A stretch of DNA of 64,000 nt, taken from assembly GCA_016748015.1 (NCBI GenBank), contig JAAOMT010000299.1:142688-206687 (forward strand), read 5' to 3'. Source of the stretch: Geosiphon pyriformis (lineage: Eukaryota > Glomeromycota > Glomeromycetes > Archaeosporales > Geosiphonaceae). Positions 1-10,388 of this stretch are shown here, one piece after another. The translations under genes and the position numbers were made by a program. The notes under the pieces were generated by a model. It did not search any database. It saw nothing but the letters and a program-made list of their open reading frames with translations, and was not told the origin of the DNA. How positions within the stretch are numbered: the first letter of the stretch is position 1; each line of letters opens with the position of its first letter.

Positions 1-1140
1 CAAAAACAACATTTGAAAGAAATAAACACAAGATTATATGACCACTGTTTAATTCCATGTGATTTTTAGTATTGTAATGAGTATGACTTCATTTACAATT
101 CATCATTATGTATAATCTACACAATTCCAGAGAAAAACAAACCAATCAGCAACTGCACATCAGAATCAGAATCAACTTTCAATCCTGATTCAAACTCCAA
201 CAATGACAATAATAAAAACAACAGTTCTAGTTCTGCTCAATATAACAACAAAAATAACAACAATTTGGATTCTGATTTAAACTCCAAAACATACATTGTA
301 CTGCCTGATCTTACCAAAGAGCAAGAACTTAAATGGTTTAGTAATAATGATGAAGATATTATGCCAAAATGAGTGCATAATACTAATACAGAGTTTAATC
401 TGAAATATTCAAGAAAAGACACTCTCAAATTGGAACCACATTTGTGTACTTGTATCAATTTAAAAATAGCACTGGAAATTTTAGCAACAACAATGATTCA
501 ATTAGCATTTAAGAATAGTCTAGCAAAAAAAAGAATTAACATCAGAGGAAGAATAATTGATGCAAGATATATAGAAAATATCATTGCAATGTTATAAAAT
601 AACTCAGAAAAGACCTACATTATAAAACCAAATGAAAAAATAGCACAGACAATATTTCTGCTTCTAATCAAAATAACTCAATTAGTATTAGTGAGAAATA
701 GAAAAAAATTAGAAATTACAACTAGAGAGATACAGAGTTTTGGATCCACGGGTAGAATAGATGTACCAGTTAATATGGCAAAGAAAAAAATTATTGACAA
801 GGGAGAAATTATCTCCACCCATTAATTAATTTCTATTTCACCATATAATTAGTACATGGTAGTTATAGAAAGAAAAATAAAGGATCAAGTTCAGATTTTT
901 AAAACAGAAACAACACTTTGTGAATTAGGAAAAATTAGACTAGTCAATCTATATATACCAGCTAAAAACTACAGACACATCAAAATTTTTATTTATAACA
1001 ACATGAAAAATATTATTGAGATATCAGAAAGAACCACTATTGAATACTTAATTATTGAAATTGAAAACCAATTGCCAAACACCATTCCAGACTTTTCACA
1101 ACTATGTGGATATGTAGATATTATATTTTAAACAATATAT
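1..1140 (+). pseudogene. Element A pol: dUTPase-like domain and pre-RT linker, broken
   Basis: The first ~340 bases encode the acidic Asn/Ser-rich linker seen in the other copies. The trimeric dUTPase motifs follow in order: motif 1 is eroded (NTEFNL, near 382); motif 2 is FKNSLAKK (near 507); motif 3 is IIDARYIENI with the Asp and Tyr kept (near 553). A stop at 597 breaks the frame. Motif 4 EKIAQTIF lies near 634 and motif 5 SFGSTGR near 738. A beta-rich linker to about 1130 (IPAKNYRHIKIFIYNN) leads into the RT. The family hydrolyses dUTP to dUMP, limiting uracil in cDNA. That this domain did so here is inference. Stops at 597, 824 and 1129 rule out a product. Confidence 0.85.
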
Positions 1141-2590
1141 GGATGAGAAAAATATTATCTGCTCTAACCAGAACAATTGAAACAGATAAACTTAGGAAAT
1201 CTAAACTCACTATAACGTATACAGCTTAAGATATTACTCAACAATTTTAACAACATTTTTGCAAGCAAAAATGAATTTGGCAGAATTGACATAATTTAGC
1301 ATCAAATTAAGACTGAAAATACAATGTCAATTAAACAAAGAGCATACAGAGTACCACCAGCCAGCCATAAGATTATTTGTCAAGAAATCAATTAGATGCT
1401 TGAAAATAGGCTAATTTAGCCATTAATAAGCCTATAGTTATTATCAGTAGTATTAGTTTATAAGAAAAATAGGAAAATCCACTTTTGTGTAGATTACTAA
1501 AAACTGAATAGAATAACCAAAAGAGATAGTTACCTGACTCCAAAGATCAAAGAATTGTTTAATGCTTTTGAAGAAAAAAAATGGTTCTCAATGCTAGATT
1601 TAAATAGTGGTTACTGACAAGTAGCCATGAAATCAGAAGATAAAGAGAAAACAGCTTTTATAATGCAAGAAAGGAATTTCAAATTCAATATTATGCCATT
1701 TGGCTTGATGAATGCTCTTGCCACATTTCAATGACTCATGAAGATTGTCTATACTGGACTGCTATGGAAATCAGTAGTCGTATACTTGGATAACACCAAT
1801 GTGTTCTCAAAAATATTCAATGATTATCTATATTATTTTCAAAAAATATTTGAAAGACTCAGATGAGCAAAATTGAAATTAAATGCCAACAAATGCTTCT
1901 TTGGCAAAACAGAACTCAAGTTTTTGGGAGATGTTATGAGCAAAGATTGTATCAAAACAGATTTAGACAAGATTGAGATTGTTAAAAACTTTCCAGTACC
2001 AAATAATCTCACAAAACTAAGATTATTATTGGGATTTGTCAGATACTATTGCTGCTTTATCAAAAACTTTTCCAAAATAACTCAACCACTATACCAACTC
2101 TAAACAAAGAACACCAAATATAAATGGACAGAAACTCAGCAAGAAGCTTTTAATACATTAAGAAGAAAGCTTATTCAAGTTCCAGTACTAATCTATCTGG
2201 ATCATAGCAAGCTATTCATAATCACAACTGATATATCTGGTCAAGTATTGGGAGTGATACTATCTCAAAAAAACCAGATGGATAAAAATACCTAGTAGTT
2301 TATGCCAGCAGAAGCTTAAATTCAACTGAAAAGAACTATAGAACTCCAGCACTGAAACACTTAGCTATTTATTGGACTGTCACCAAATAAAAAGAATACT
2401 TGAGTCAAAAGTTTGATGTGTACATTGATCATAAAAGATTGACTTCAATCCAAAACCAAGAATTTGGAGATGATTATCATGCCAGATGGAAAATAAAACT
2501 TTTATCATTTAATTATATAATACATTACAAAAAAGGAAAAAAAAATGGAAATGCCAATGGATTGTTGCAAATAAGACAAATCTAAAAACA
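1141..2590 (+). pseudogene. Element A pol: reverse transcriptase and RNase H, broken
   Basis: RT blocks are recognisable: RAYRVPPASHK near 1340, FCVDY near 1480, DLNSGY near 1600, MPFGL near 1690 and the active site YLDN at 1783-1794. Then come KCFFGKTELKFLG near 1891 and FLG/YY..FIKNFSKI near 2030-2080. RNase H follows (ITTDISG near 2221, YASRS near 2300, HLAIYW near 2360, DHKRLTS near 2430). The second catalytic Asp of YxDD is Asn. In-frame stops are numerous (for example Trp codons read TGA near 1614 and 1731), and the frame shifts near 2280. It is a dead copy of a standard Ty3/gypsy RT-RH unit. Confidence 0.9.
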
Positions 2591-2595
2591 TTTCA

Positions 2596-3990
2596 ACCCA
2601 AAAATATAACAAAAGATGAATATACAAAAATACCAACAATTGCAACATTATATAAATACCCAATTGTTCAAGGAAAAATTATCTCAAAAAAAACAAAAAA
2701 ACATAAAACAACAATCAAAACATTTTATCAACTATCAAAATATACTTTATCAAAAGAACAAAAAAAATCCAGATCAACCAACCAGAGTAATCACAAAACC
2801 AAAAAAAAAGACAATACTGTTCAATATGCACTCAGATTCAATAGTAGAACATTTTCACAAAGAAGCAACTATGGAAAGAACCAGAAAAATATATTATTGG
2901 CCATCAATATATTCAGACATCATCCAATATGTTCAAAATTGTAATGCTTGTCAGAAAAGAAAGAGAACAAGACCCAATGAACCATTAAGACCAATCAAAG
3001 TGGGACAACTATTTGATCACATTAGAATTAACTTAATTGGACTATTAACAATCACTAGCAGAGACAACAGATATATTGCAGTAACAATGGATTATCTCAC
3101 TAAATAGCCAGAAGCAAAAGCCATTCAAAGAGCAGATACAGAATTCATTGCTGAATTTGTTTATCAAGATTTGATCTGTTGACATGAATGCCCAAAAGAA
3201 TTGTTATCTGATCAAGAAACTCACTTTGTGAATAGAATATTGACAGAATTGAGTCAAAGATTTGGGATAAAAAGACCACTATTATTATCATATCATCTAC
3301 AAACAAATGGGTTAATTAAACAATTTAACTGAACATTATGTGAAACAATAGCCAAAATCAGCCAAAAAAACCAGGATGAATAAAATTTATTCATATCATT
3401 AGTATTATTTGCTTATTAGACAATAAAGCAGAACACTACACAAGTAACATCATTTGAATTAGTATATGGTAGAACAGCAATATTACCAATTAAAATAGAA
3501 GTCAACACTTATTCAACAGAACCAATAACTGAAGACAATTTTTAGAAAACATTACTAAGAAAAACATATGACTTGATAGAAACTCTAGAAAATAAATAAT
3601 AAAGAACAGCTGACAACATCCAAAAGTCACAAAAAAACAAAAAAAAAGACACAATAACCAACTACTAAAGAAACCAATTGAATTCAAGATTGGAGACAAA
3701 GTACTTTTACATCATACCAAAACAGAAAAACAATAAAGTCGAAAATTTGACCCCAAATGGGATGAATCATTTCACATAAAAGAAATTCTAGGAAATAGAG
3801 CTTATATATTAAGATTAAACAACAAAATTTTAATCAAAGCAGCACATAAAAATTGACTAAAATCATACTACAATATAACAATATCATCTATCAGTAATAT
3901 TCTACAATTAGAAGTACAGAGAATAATAGTTAAACCAAATGAAATTTCATGAAATCTGGAACCAATTATAATTATTGAACCAAACACATA
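2596..3990 (+). pseudogene. Element A pol: integrase, broken
   Basis: A 163-codon open stretch (2616-3107) encodes the N-terminal zinc-binding region, with His residues in the SDSIVEHFH segment and CNACQKR near 2943. The start of the catalytic core follows, where the first Asp is Asn (IRINLIG near 3025). The second Asp is kept (LLSDQETHF near 3200). The Glu region is altered (LIKQFN near 3313). The distal part, including a DPKWDGPFHI-like module, is present but shifted in frame after about 3600. The family inserts retrotransposon cDNA into chromosomes. Stops at 3106, 3179 and 3330 and frameshifts make it non-functional. Confidence 0.88.
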
Positions 3991-4680
3991 AAATTGAACA
4001 ACCAAAAGAGTATATAAAAACATGGTATATGCAACAAAAAACAGCAGAAAAATGGAAATTACTGATGGTATTCACTTACTAACACAACAACTCTTCCAAA
4101 TGATCCAACAACAAGAGATGGAAATTACAATCAACCAACAAACTATCAAATATACAAACACCAAAAAAAGACCACAAGATAATATATGGAAAAAAACAGA
4201 AAACACTGTTGACAAAATAATCACAAAAGTGAAATTAACAATAGAAACACAACTAAAAGTTACCCAATATTAAGAGTTAACTATAGAAACTTGGAATTGG
4301 TGAATACAACAATTTTCAAAAAACTTTTGTTATTTTTATTTGAGACAACACTTGAACATTCAAAGCTTATACATGGATAAAACAAAATGATTATTTAATA
4401 CAATAATACTGTAACAACTGGAACAATTTGTGAGAAAAAACAATTTAACCACACAAGCAAGAACCATTTATCAGCTACACACCAGATTTTAAGATCGACC
4501 AGAAATCTTACTCAATTCAGAAATAGACTCTATTACCATTAACCAAATGGAAAAAATAACCAATGCTCAATTAGAAGACTTACAGAACAAAATTGCACAA
4601 ATAATTCTTGAAAAAAAAGTCCAAGAAATACTTAAAAATAAAGAATTAGAATTAAAAAATCTTGACAAATCACAATATTA
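3991..4680 (+). pseudogene. Element A: C-terminal domain of unknown function after integrase
   Basis: Downstream of the integrase, after the stop pair near 3990-4000, an 83-codon open stretch (4022-4273) begins MVYATKNSRKMEIT. The homology then continues to the polypurine tract in pieces (QHLNIQSLYMDKTKQ near 4340; TTQARTIYQLHTRF near 4450; ITNAQLEDLQNKIAQIILEK near 4555), ending DKSQY-stop at 4680. It is Gln-, Ile- and Lys-rich, probably helical, with no Cys pairs or membrane segment. The same block closes B, C, D, F and I, so it is a genuine part of the family. I do not recognise its function; there is no chromodomain signature. Confidence 0.7.
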
Positions 4681-4695
4681 AAAAAGAGGGAATAA
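4680..4695 (+). other. Polypurine tract of element A
   Basis: A purine run (AAAAAAGAGGGAATAA) lies immediately before the TGTTA start of the 3' LTR and just after the terminal stop codon. In LTR elements this site primes plus-strand DNA synthesis. Confidence 0.8.
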
Positions 4696-5586
4696 TGTTA
4701 TTCATAAAATATAGGAAGTATATTAGCATATAAATTAGCCAATCAAAAGTAGCCATAGTAAATGTGAAATTCCAGGATTTTTCTCAGAAAAATTGCAGAA
4801 TTCCAAGAATTTTAGGATTCTCTTAAAGGAATCGCAGAATTCCAGAATTTCAGAATTCCTCTTAAAAAAAGTGCAGAATTCCAGGAATTGCAGAATTTCA
4901 GAAATTGCAAGATTCCAGAAATTCCAGGATTTCTGGTGTAAAGAATTAAAGAATTGAGAAATCTCAATTATATATATATAATGGTAGTGTTAAAAGTAGA
5001 AAAAACAGACTTCTTAGTTTAGATTTGATCTAAACAACCTTTTACATTATAAATAACAAATAAATAATTATTTTCTATCTTAATCCACTTTCACTATCAA
5101 CACTTTATATTGATAGGAATTGATACTTAACCACACTGGAACAATAGCTTTTGATCATGGCTATTGACAGGATACTAACATCTATTGTCTTGGCTTATTT
5201 CTTATTTTTTTATTTTCTTTTATTTTTTTTGTTATTTCTTTTGTTTTACTAAATTGATTGAGAAATAAGTACTGAGTTATTGATGTCAAGAATAGCCTGG
5301 TAAAAGACCCCAAAAAAAGAGTATAAAAATTCAGAACTTAAGGATAGCTTACCAAAAGGGCTCTCTGTCAAATTACTGACCACCATGCTGAAAAAAAAAT
5401 TTGATGGAATTGTGATTCCAAGAAACTACTGAGAAGACAAGAATTGAATCTCTGTTCATTATACAAAGGACTTAACCAAAACCTTTAGATCACCCAAACC
5501 TTCAGAAACCAACACCAAAACATCAATTAAGCACCAGATTATAAGTTTGTTATTTGATTTAAGGCCCCAAATAATCACTTGTAACA
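4696..5586 (+). repeat. 3' LTR of element A (alpha)
   Basis: An 891-bp LTR with TGTTA...TAACA ends. U3 holds an array of GGAATTCC/TTCCAGAA-like inverted repeats at about 4772-4945. It is followed by the inverted repeat TTGAGAAATCTCAA and a TATA run at 4969-4981. A hairpin (arms CAATAGC / GCTATTG) lies at 5142-5166. Pyrimidine-rich low-complexity sequence lies at about 5200-5245. The U5 end carries the weakened partner of the PBS stem (AAGCACCAG near 5528). It is flanked on the right by GTGG, the presumed target repeat. Confidence 0.9.
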
Positions 5587-5831
5587 GTGGATTCTGGATC
5601 TCTTTGGTCTCTCAAATAATATACTATTTTTTTGTTGACATAACAGTTGAAAGCTGATTCTGTTAGCCAACTATTATTTGTTAATTCAAGATAGATGTTA
5701 TAATGTTGAAATAAGGATTTTGCAAATTCCAAATGGTTTGTCCCTGTTTCTTCGGATTCTGCTACTGTTTCTGATGGATGTTGTGTTGGTGCTAGTTTTC
5801 TATAGGATTATACCTTATAAGGAGCACTAAA
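5587..5831 (-). pseudogene. Element J gag start and PBS (antisense), cut by element A
   Basis: Read on the minus strand from 5831 leftwards, this stretch begins with a degenerate primer-binding site (AGTGCTCCTTATAAGG, just left of the LTR). It then encodes the conserved Gag N-terminus VAESEETGTNHLEFAKSLFQ and the following segment with AFNCYVNKK. At the gag start position the codon is GTA where B and D have GTG. The reading is cut at 5587 by the 3' LTR of element A, so the rest of J must lie left of the window. Confidence 0.85.
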
Positions 5832-6030
5832 TATTACAGATAATTATTTGGGGTCTTAAAGCAAATAACAAACTCATAACTTGGTGCTCAATTGATGCTA
5901 TGGTGGTGGATATTTAATAAGATTATAGATCTGAAGGTTTTTATATTCAAAGATTTTATTGTGGAGTTCTTTATATAATGAACAGAGATTCAATAGTTGT
6001 TTCAGTAGTCTTCTAGAATTGCAATTCTAT
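5832..6030 (-). repeat. 5' LTR of element J (beta), left piece
   Basis: This is the U5-side piece of the LTR on the minus strand. It starts TATTACAG (a TGTTACAG variant) directly next to the J PBS. It is interrupted at 6030 by element K and continues at 9465; the two pieces join at CTAT/CCAT, the 4-bp target repeat of K. Confidence 0.85.
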
Positions 6031-6939
6031 TGTTATGGATAAACTTGGTGGGGTATAATGGTAACATTTAGTGCTCTAATTTAGTATTTTAAGGTTGTAT
6101 GTTTTTTATAGAGTTGATGTTTATCAGTTTTTGAAGGTCTTTTCTGAATGTAAATTTACTCATTGAGTTTTTTGGTTATAAGACACAGAGTTTTGGTTTT
6201 TACTGATTGCAACTTCTTATAATGGTGAGTTTTTTTCTCCAAACACAGTTGTTAAGATTCGGTGTTGTCTTTTCACCCTTTTGGTAAGCTATCAAGATAA
6301 CATTAATATTTAAAAACCTAGAGGGAGCTTCTTTCTTTTACCAGGCTATCACAAAGTCTATTTTCAGACAGTCAATTTTTCTATGTTGCCATTTCACAAG
6401 AGAAAAATAAAGAAAATAAAATAAAATAAAAGAAAATAAAATAAAATAAAAATAAAAAAAATAAAGAAAATAAAATAAAAAATAAGTGTCTTGTCAATAG
6501 CCATGATTAAGAGCTATTGTGCCAGCAAGTTAAATAGTAGATAATAACATGGATTTGAAGAATTGAAGAGATATTTTATTAATATAATTCCATTTTGGCT
6601 GATAGCAACTATCTTTGAAAGGAGAAGTATTTAATAATTATGGTCTGTGAGTCTAATTGACTTCTGAAAGTCTAATTTTTTCTCTGGATGTCTTTTAACT
6701 TCTACAGCTACTTATTTTTATACATTTTTTTTGTTCTACAGGATTGCTTTTGATTGGTTTACTATTGCTAGCTATTGTTTTGTTATTGCTAGCTATTGCT
6801 TATTATTGTTAACTATTGCTCATTATTGTTAGTTATTGTTCGCATTTGTCTTATGTTACCTCGAATTGTACCGTATTTTTTTGTCATGTTTTTTTGTCAT
6901 GTTTCCCCATAGCTTTTTGGTTTTTCTACTTGGATAATA
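6031..6939 (-). repeat. 3' LTR of element K (gamma)
   Basis: A 909-bp LTR on the minus strand; its right end TAATA is a variant of TAACA. It contains an A-rich AAATAAA tract at about 6405-6485, the hairpin with CAATAGC/GCTATTG arms near 6495-6525, and an array of TTATTGCTAGCTATTGC-like units at about 6765-6840. A reverse-strand polypurine tract (TCTCTCTCTTTTA) adjoins at about 6942-6955. Confidence 0.88.
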
Positions 6940-6955
6940 TTATCTCTCTCTTTTA

Positions 6956-7390
6956 GAATTAAGCTCTTGTAAAAACTTTTAAATTTCTCTCTTGTCTTTA
7001 TGTTGTTGCCATAATTTTTATTGCTATTTTTAAATCTATTTTGGTGTGTGAATGGTGTTTTTAATCTATAGAGGTCTGTCCAAGATATCTAATTTCAAAT
7101 TTTGTATTCATATTATGTGCATGTTCAGCCATAATGCCCTTATTATTATCACTGAATTGAGTTAATTCCTACTCCATTATAAGATCTAAAAGTGTAATAT
7201 ATTGTTTGGTGTTTGAAGTAAAGTTTGAATTGTTGTTGTCATTGTCAATGGAGTTTGAATTATTGTTGTTATTATCAGTGGAGTTTGAATTATTGTCATT
7301 ATCATCAATAGAGTTTGAATTGGGATTAAGTTCTGATTCTGATTTTCGCTGATTGGGTCGTCTTTCTTGGAGTTCAAATATATGACATGT
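6956..7390 (-). pseudogene. Element K: remnant of the dUTPase N-terminal part
   Basis: On the minus strand this reads the linker (HVIYLNSKKDDPISENQNQN, about 7390-7320) and an Asn/Thr/Ile-rich low-complexity run (7320-7190). A degenerate dUTPase start follows (AEHAHNMNTKFEIRYLG near 7130-7080, where active relatives have DAGFDL) and the segment IDLKIAIKI. The domain then ends without motifs 2 to 5 and runs straight into the polypurine tract at about 6955. This marks one deletion breakpoint. Stops interrupt it; no product is expected. Confidence 0.7.
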
Positions 7391-7599
7391 GGAAGTGGAT
7401 TGTGACTCGGAACCATCAAGTGAGTTTTAATGGTTTGTTGATTGATTTTGGTACTACTGATTCTCAAATTTCTTTTTCTTCTCTAAGTCTTTTTTGTATT
7501 AACACTTTTTCAGCACAGACTTTTGGCACAGAAGAAGGCAGTCTTTACACAGGTAAGTATAAATCTGGGTAGTTTTTTCTGGAATTCTTTCAATAGGTC
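7391..7599 (-). other. Element K interior, unassigned
   Basis: About 210 bp between the dUTPase linker and the tandem repeats. I see no long frame or recognisable motif on the minus strand. By position it should derive from the gag-to-dUTPase part of the parent element. Confidence 0.4.
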
Positions 7600-8395
7600 T
7601 TTAAATAATCAAAGTTTTGAATTTCTAGAGGTTTGATGGGTTTTATCTGAGGTAAGTTTCCTTGTACAATAGTAGGGTTGAACTTATTGGGTTTTGAACT
7701 ATCAGGTCTTAAAGAATTGGAGTTTTAATGAGTTTTATTAAAGATAAGTTTCTTTATATAATAGCAGAGTTGAAATTTATTGGGTTTTGAATAATTTTTG
7801 GAGTTTTTAATAAGTTTATCAAAGGTAAGTTCTTTATACAATAGTGGGGTTGAAATTATTGGGTTTCACATAATTTTTGGAGTTTTTAATTTAATGAGTT
7901 TATCGAAAGTAAGTTCTTTATATAATAGCAGAGTTGGAATCATTGGGTTTTGAATAATTTTCAGAGTTTTTAATTTTAACAAGTTTTTGAACGATTGGGT
8001 CTTGAATAATCAGAGTTTTAATTTAATGAGTTTTACAAGTTTATCAAAGATAAGTTTCAAATATTCAGGGTTTTAATGATCAGGTTTTGAATAATCAAAG
8101 TTTTTAATTTAACAAGTTTTATGAGTTTATCAAAGATAAGTTTCAAATGTTCAGGGTTTTAATGATCAGATTTTGAATAATCAGAGTTTTAATTTAACAA
8201 GTTTTACAAGTTTATTAAAGGTAAGTTTCGAATGTTCAGGGTTTTAATGATCAGGTTTTGAATAATCGGAGTTTTAATTTAATGAGTTTTACAAATTTAT
8301 CAAAGGTAAGTTTTGAATGTTTGGGGTTTTAATGATTGGGTTTTGAATAATTGGAGTTTTAATTTAATGAGTTTTTCAAAGAAAATGCTAAAATA
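7600..8395 (-). repeat. ~85-bp tandem repeat inside element K
   Basis: The core TTTATCAAAGRTAAGTTT recurs with a spacing near 85 bp; clear starts are at about 8040, 8126, 8211 and 8296. More diverged units run down to about 7640 (AGTAAGTTC-type cores near 7652, 7742, 7823 and 7907). I count about nine units. On the minus strand the units read as Lys/Leu/Asn-rich peptide fragments in changing frames, reminiscent of the Asn/Pro/Gln repeats in the Gag linker of B. Expansion of that linker is a plausible origin, not a demonstrated one. Confidence 0.8.
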
Positions 8396-8479
8396 AAGAT
8401 TTCATAAATCCTAAGTGATTTTTCTCTTGTTTTCTCTTGGTCTTTTACTTTTGTGAATTTTTGGAGGCTCGATTTCTGT

Positions 8480-8508
8480 GAATTTATAATCTCACAAAGA
8501 GCACCAAA
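8480..8508 (-). other. Primer-binding site of element K
   Basis: On the minus strand TT then TGGTGCTCTTTGTGAG follows the LTR end TAACA, matching the PBS position and core of the other elements. It overlaps a perfect 16-bp inverted repeat (8499-8514 with 8539-8554). Confidence 0.75.
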
Positions 8509-8554
8509 TGTTACAGGTAAACTTGGTAGGGTATGGTGGTAACATTTGGTGCTC
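8499..8554 (-). promoter_or_regulatory. Perfect U5-PBS stem in element K
   Basis: GAGCACCAAATGTTAC at 8499-8514 is the exact reverse complement of GTAACATTTGGTGCTC at 8539-8554, with a 24-base loop. The stem covers the LTR end and the first bases of the PBS, so the RNA could hide the primer site or present it in a fixed fold. Weaker versions exist at the same place in B, D, E and I. Confidence 0.75.
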
Positions 8555-9464
8555 TAATTTAGTATTCTAAGGTTGTATGTTTTTCACAGAGTTGATGTTT
8601 ATCAGTCTCTAAAGGTCTTTTCTGAATGTTTTTTTACCTGTTGAGTTCTTTGGTTATAAGGCACAGAGTTTTGGTTTTTGTTGATTGCAACTTCTTATAA
8701 TAGTGAGCTTTTTTTTCTGATCTAACAAGCACAGTCATTAGGGTTTGGCATTGTTTTTTTGCTCTTTTGGTAAGCTATTAAGATAATATTAATATCCAAA
8801 AACCTAGGAGAAGCTTCCCTCTTTTATCAGGCTATCACAAAGTCTATTCTTAGATAGTTGATTTTTCTATATTGTTACTTCACAAGAGAAAAATAAAAAA
8901 AATAAAATAAAAATAAAAAAAAAATAAAATAAAAAAATAAGAAATAAGTGTCTTGTCAATAGCCATGATTAAGAGCTATTGTGCCAGCAAGTTAAGTAGT
9001 GGATAATAACATGAATTTGAAAAATTGAAGAGATATTTTATTAATATAATTCTATTTCGGTTGATAGCAACTATCCTTGAAAAGAGGAGTATTTAATAAT
9101 TATGGCCTGTAAGTCTAATTAACTCCTGAAAGTCTAATTTTCTCTCTGGATGTCTTTTTAACTTCTACAGCTACTCGTTTTTTTATACATTTTTTTTGTT
9201 CTATAGGATTGCTTTCAATTGTTTCACTATTGCTAGCTATTGTTTTGTTATTGCTAACTATTGCTTGTTATTGCTAGCTATTGCTTATTATTGCTAACTA
9301 TTGCTTATTATTACTAGCTATTGCTTGTTATTGCTAGCTATTGCTTGTTATTGCTAGCTATTGCTTGCATTTGTCCTATGTTACCTCGAGTTGTACTGTA
9401 TTTTTTTGTCATGTTTCTTTGTCATGTTTTCTCATAGTTTTTTGGTTTTTCTACTTGGGTAACA
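8509..9464 (-). repeat. 5' LTR of element K (gamma)
   Basis: A 956-bp LTR with TGTTAC...GTAACA ends. It carries an A-rich AAATAAAA tract (about 8885-8945), the conserved hairpin near 8956-8980 and an array of ~20-bp units built on TATTGCTAGCTATTGC at about 9227-9362. The array has clearly more units than in the 3' LTR, which accounts for most of the length difference. Right flank CCAT (9465-9468). Confidence 0.9.
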
Positions 9465-10060
9465 CCATTGAATTTTTTTTCAGCATGGTAGCTGGTAATC
9501 TTTCTGGTAAGCTATTCTCAAATCTATGAGTGTTTTACCCTTGTTTCACAGGTCTTTTACCAGTTTCTATAATGTCTGTACTTCAGCACTTTAATCTTTT
9601 AAACAATTAACAAATAACAACAAAAGAGAAAAATAAAAGAAATAAGAAATAAGCCAAGGCAATTCAAGTTAATATTTTATTAATAGCCATGATCAAGAGT
9701 TATTGTTCCAGCATGGTTAAGTATTTAATACTATTAATATGAAATGTTGATAGTGGAGAATGAATTTAGATAGCAAATAATTATTTATTAATATTTGTGA
9801 ATTGAATAATTGCTTAGATCAAATCTAAACTGAAAGGTCTGTTTTTTCTTCTTTTAATGCTACCACTATATATACATAATTAATGTTTTACGAGATCACT
9901 TACATTTCCAAGCAATGTGCTATAATTTCTTAAGCAATGCACTATGATTTCTGACATTGTTTTACATTGTTGAACAATATGCTCACATGCTAACTACTAC
10001 TTTTCTATTGGTTTACTCTTTTTTATATCTGTTGTTTTTTTTTTCTTTTTATAAGTAACA
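9465..10060 (-). repeat. 5' LTR of element J (beta), right piece
   Basis: Continuation of the J LTR after K. It contains the hairpin near 9685, a TATA-like run (TATATATACATAAT) near 9870 and the beta array of AGCAATGT/ACATTGCT-type inverted repeats at about 9900-9985. It ends in GTAACA at 10060. The base after it is already inside the 5' LTR of element I, so J inserted there. Confidence 0.88.
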
Positions 10061-10327
10061 GCAAAAAAACAATACCAGATTTTAACAACTGCCTTTGTTA
10101 ACTTGGAAAAAAAAGTTTACTTTTATAAGAAGTTGCAATTAGTGAGAACAAAAACTCTGTGTCTTATAACCAAAGAACTCAACAGGTAAATTTACAACCA
10201 GTAAAATAAGACTTTCAAAGACTGATAATCAAGACTAAGCCAACAGAATTATGCAAAAGATGTATTATCAATACTTAAGAGCACTAAATGTTACCATTTC
10301 TCTATCCTACTGAGTTTACCTATAACA
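10061..10327 (+). repeat. 5' LTR of element I, 3' remnant
   Basis: This 267-bp piece aligns by eye with the last part of the LTR at 18392-19428 (shared CAATACC, ATAAGAAGTT, TTATAACCAAA and CTCAA blocks) and ends TATAACA. Its upstream part is displaced by the J insertion. Confidence 0.88.
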
Positions 10328-10329
10328 TT

Positions 10330-10347
10330 TGGTGTTTCCTGTGAGGT
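10330..10347 (+). other. Primer-binding site of element I
   Basis: TGGTGTTTCCTGTGAGG begins two bases after the LTR end TAACA. It starts with TGG, as expected for a site complementary to a tRNA 3' CCA end. The tRNA is not identified. Confidence 0.75.
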
Positions 10348-10388
10348 TATAAATTCACAGAAACAGAGCACTCCAGAAATTCACAAAA

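Larger units (their letters stand above)
1..5586 (+). mobile_element. Element A: dUTPase-type Ty3/gypsy (alpha LTR), 5' part off the window
   Basis: This is the 3' portion of an LTR retrotransposon. It enters the window in the segment just before its dUTPase, continues through RT, RNase H, integrase and a C-terminal domain, and ends in a polypurine tract and a complete 3' LTR. It lies inside the gag of element J: the sequence right of 5586 is the antisense start of the J gag. Its own gag, protease and 5' LTR should lie left of base 1. Many TAG, TAA and TGA codons at Gln and Trp positions, plus frameshifts, show that it is an old, dead copy. The right-hand target repeat is GTGG; the left one is out of view. 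Confidence 0.9.
6031..9464 (-). mobile_element. Element K: short, internally deleted LTR element (gamma LTR)
   Basis: A 3434-bp element with two gamma-type LTRs, a PBS and a polypurine tract, but only about 1.57 kb between the LTRs. The interior keeps the leader after the PBS, a tandem-repeat block, the Asn-rich linker and the start of a dUTPase domain. It then jumps directly to the polypurine tract. RT, RNase H and integrase are absent. It sits in the 5' LTR of J with target repeats CTAT (6027-6030) and CCAT (9465-9468). Because it has both LTRs and a target duplication, it moved as a non-autonomous element or was deleted after insertion; the sequence does not decide which. Confidence 0.88.

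Noticed and set aside
1-4680. A variant genetic code with TGA as Trp
   Set aside because: Trp positions do often read TGA, but TAG and TAA are equally common at Trp, Gln and other positions, and B has intact TGG codons at many of the same sites. Decay by G-to-A and C-to-T changes explains it.
3991-4680. Env or chromodomain after the integrase
   Set aside because: No membrane segment, signal peptide, Cys-rich surface region or chromodomain aromatic cage is visible in any of the six copies of this block.
7600-8395. Repeated splice donors (AAAGGTAAGT) on the plus strand
   Set aside because: The strings come with each 85-bp repeat unit, lie antisense to element K, and no acceptor or exon pattern accompanies them.
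8480-8508. A tRNA gene or tRNA fragment at the PBS regions
   Set aside because: Only the 16-18 bases complementary to a tRNA 3' end are present, followed by gag leader; no cloverleaf can be drawn.
5587-10060. Host intergenic or promoter sequence between A and I
   Set aside because: It is fully accounted for as the J gag start, PBS and LTR plus element K and the remainder of the J LTR.
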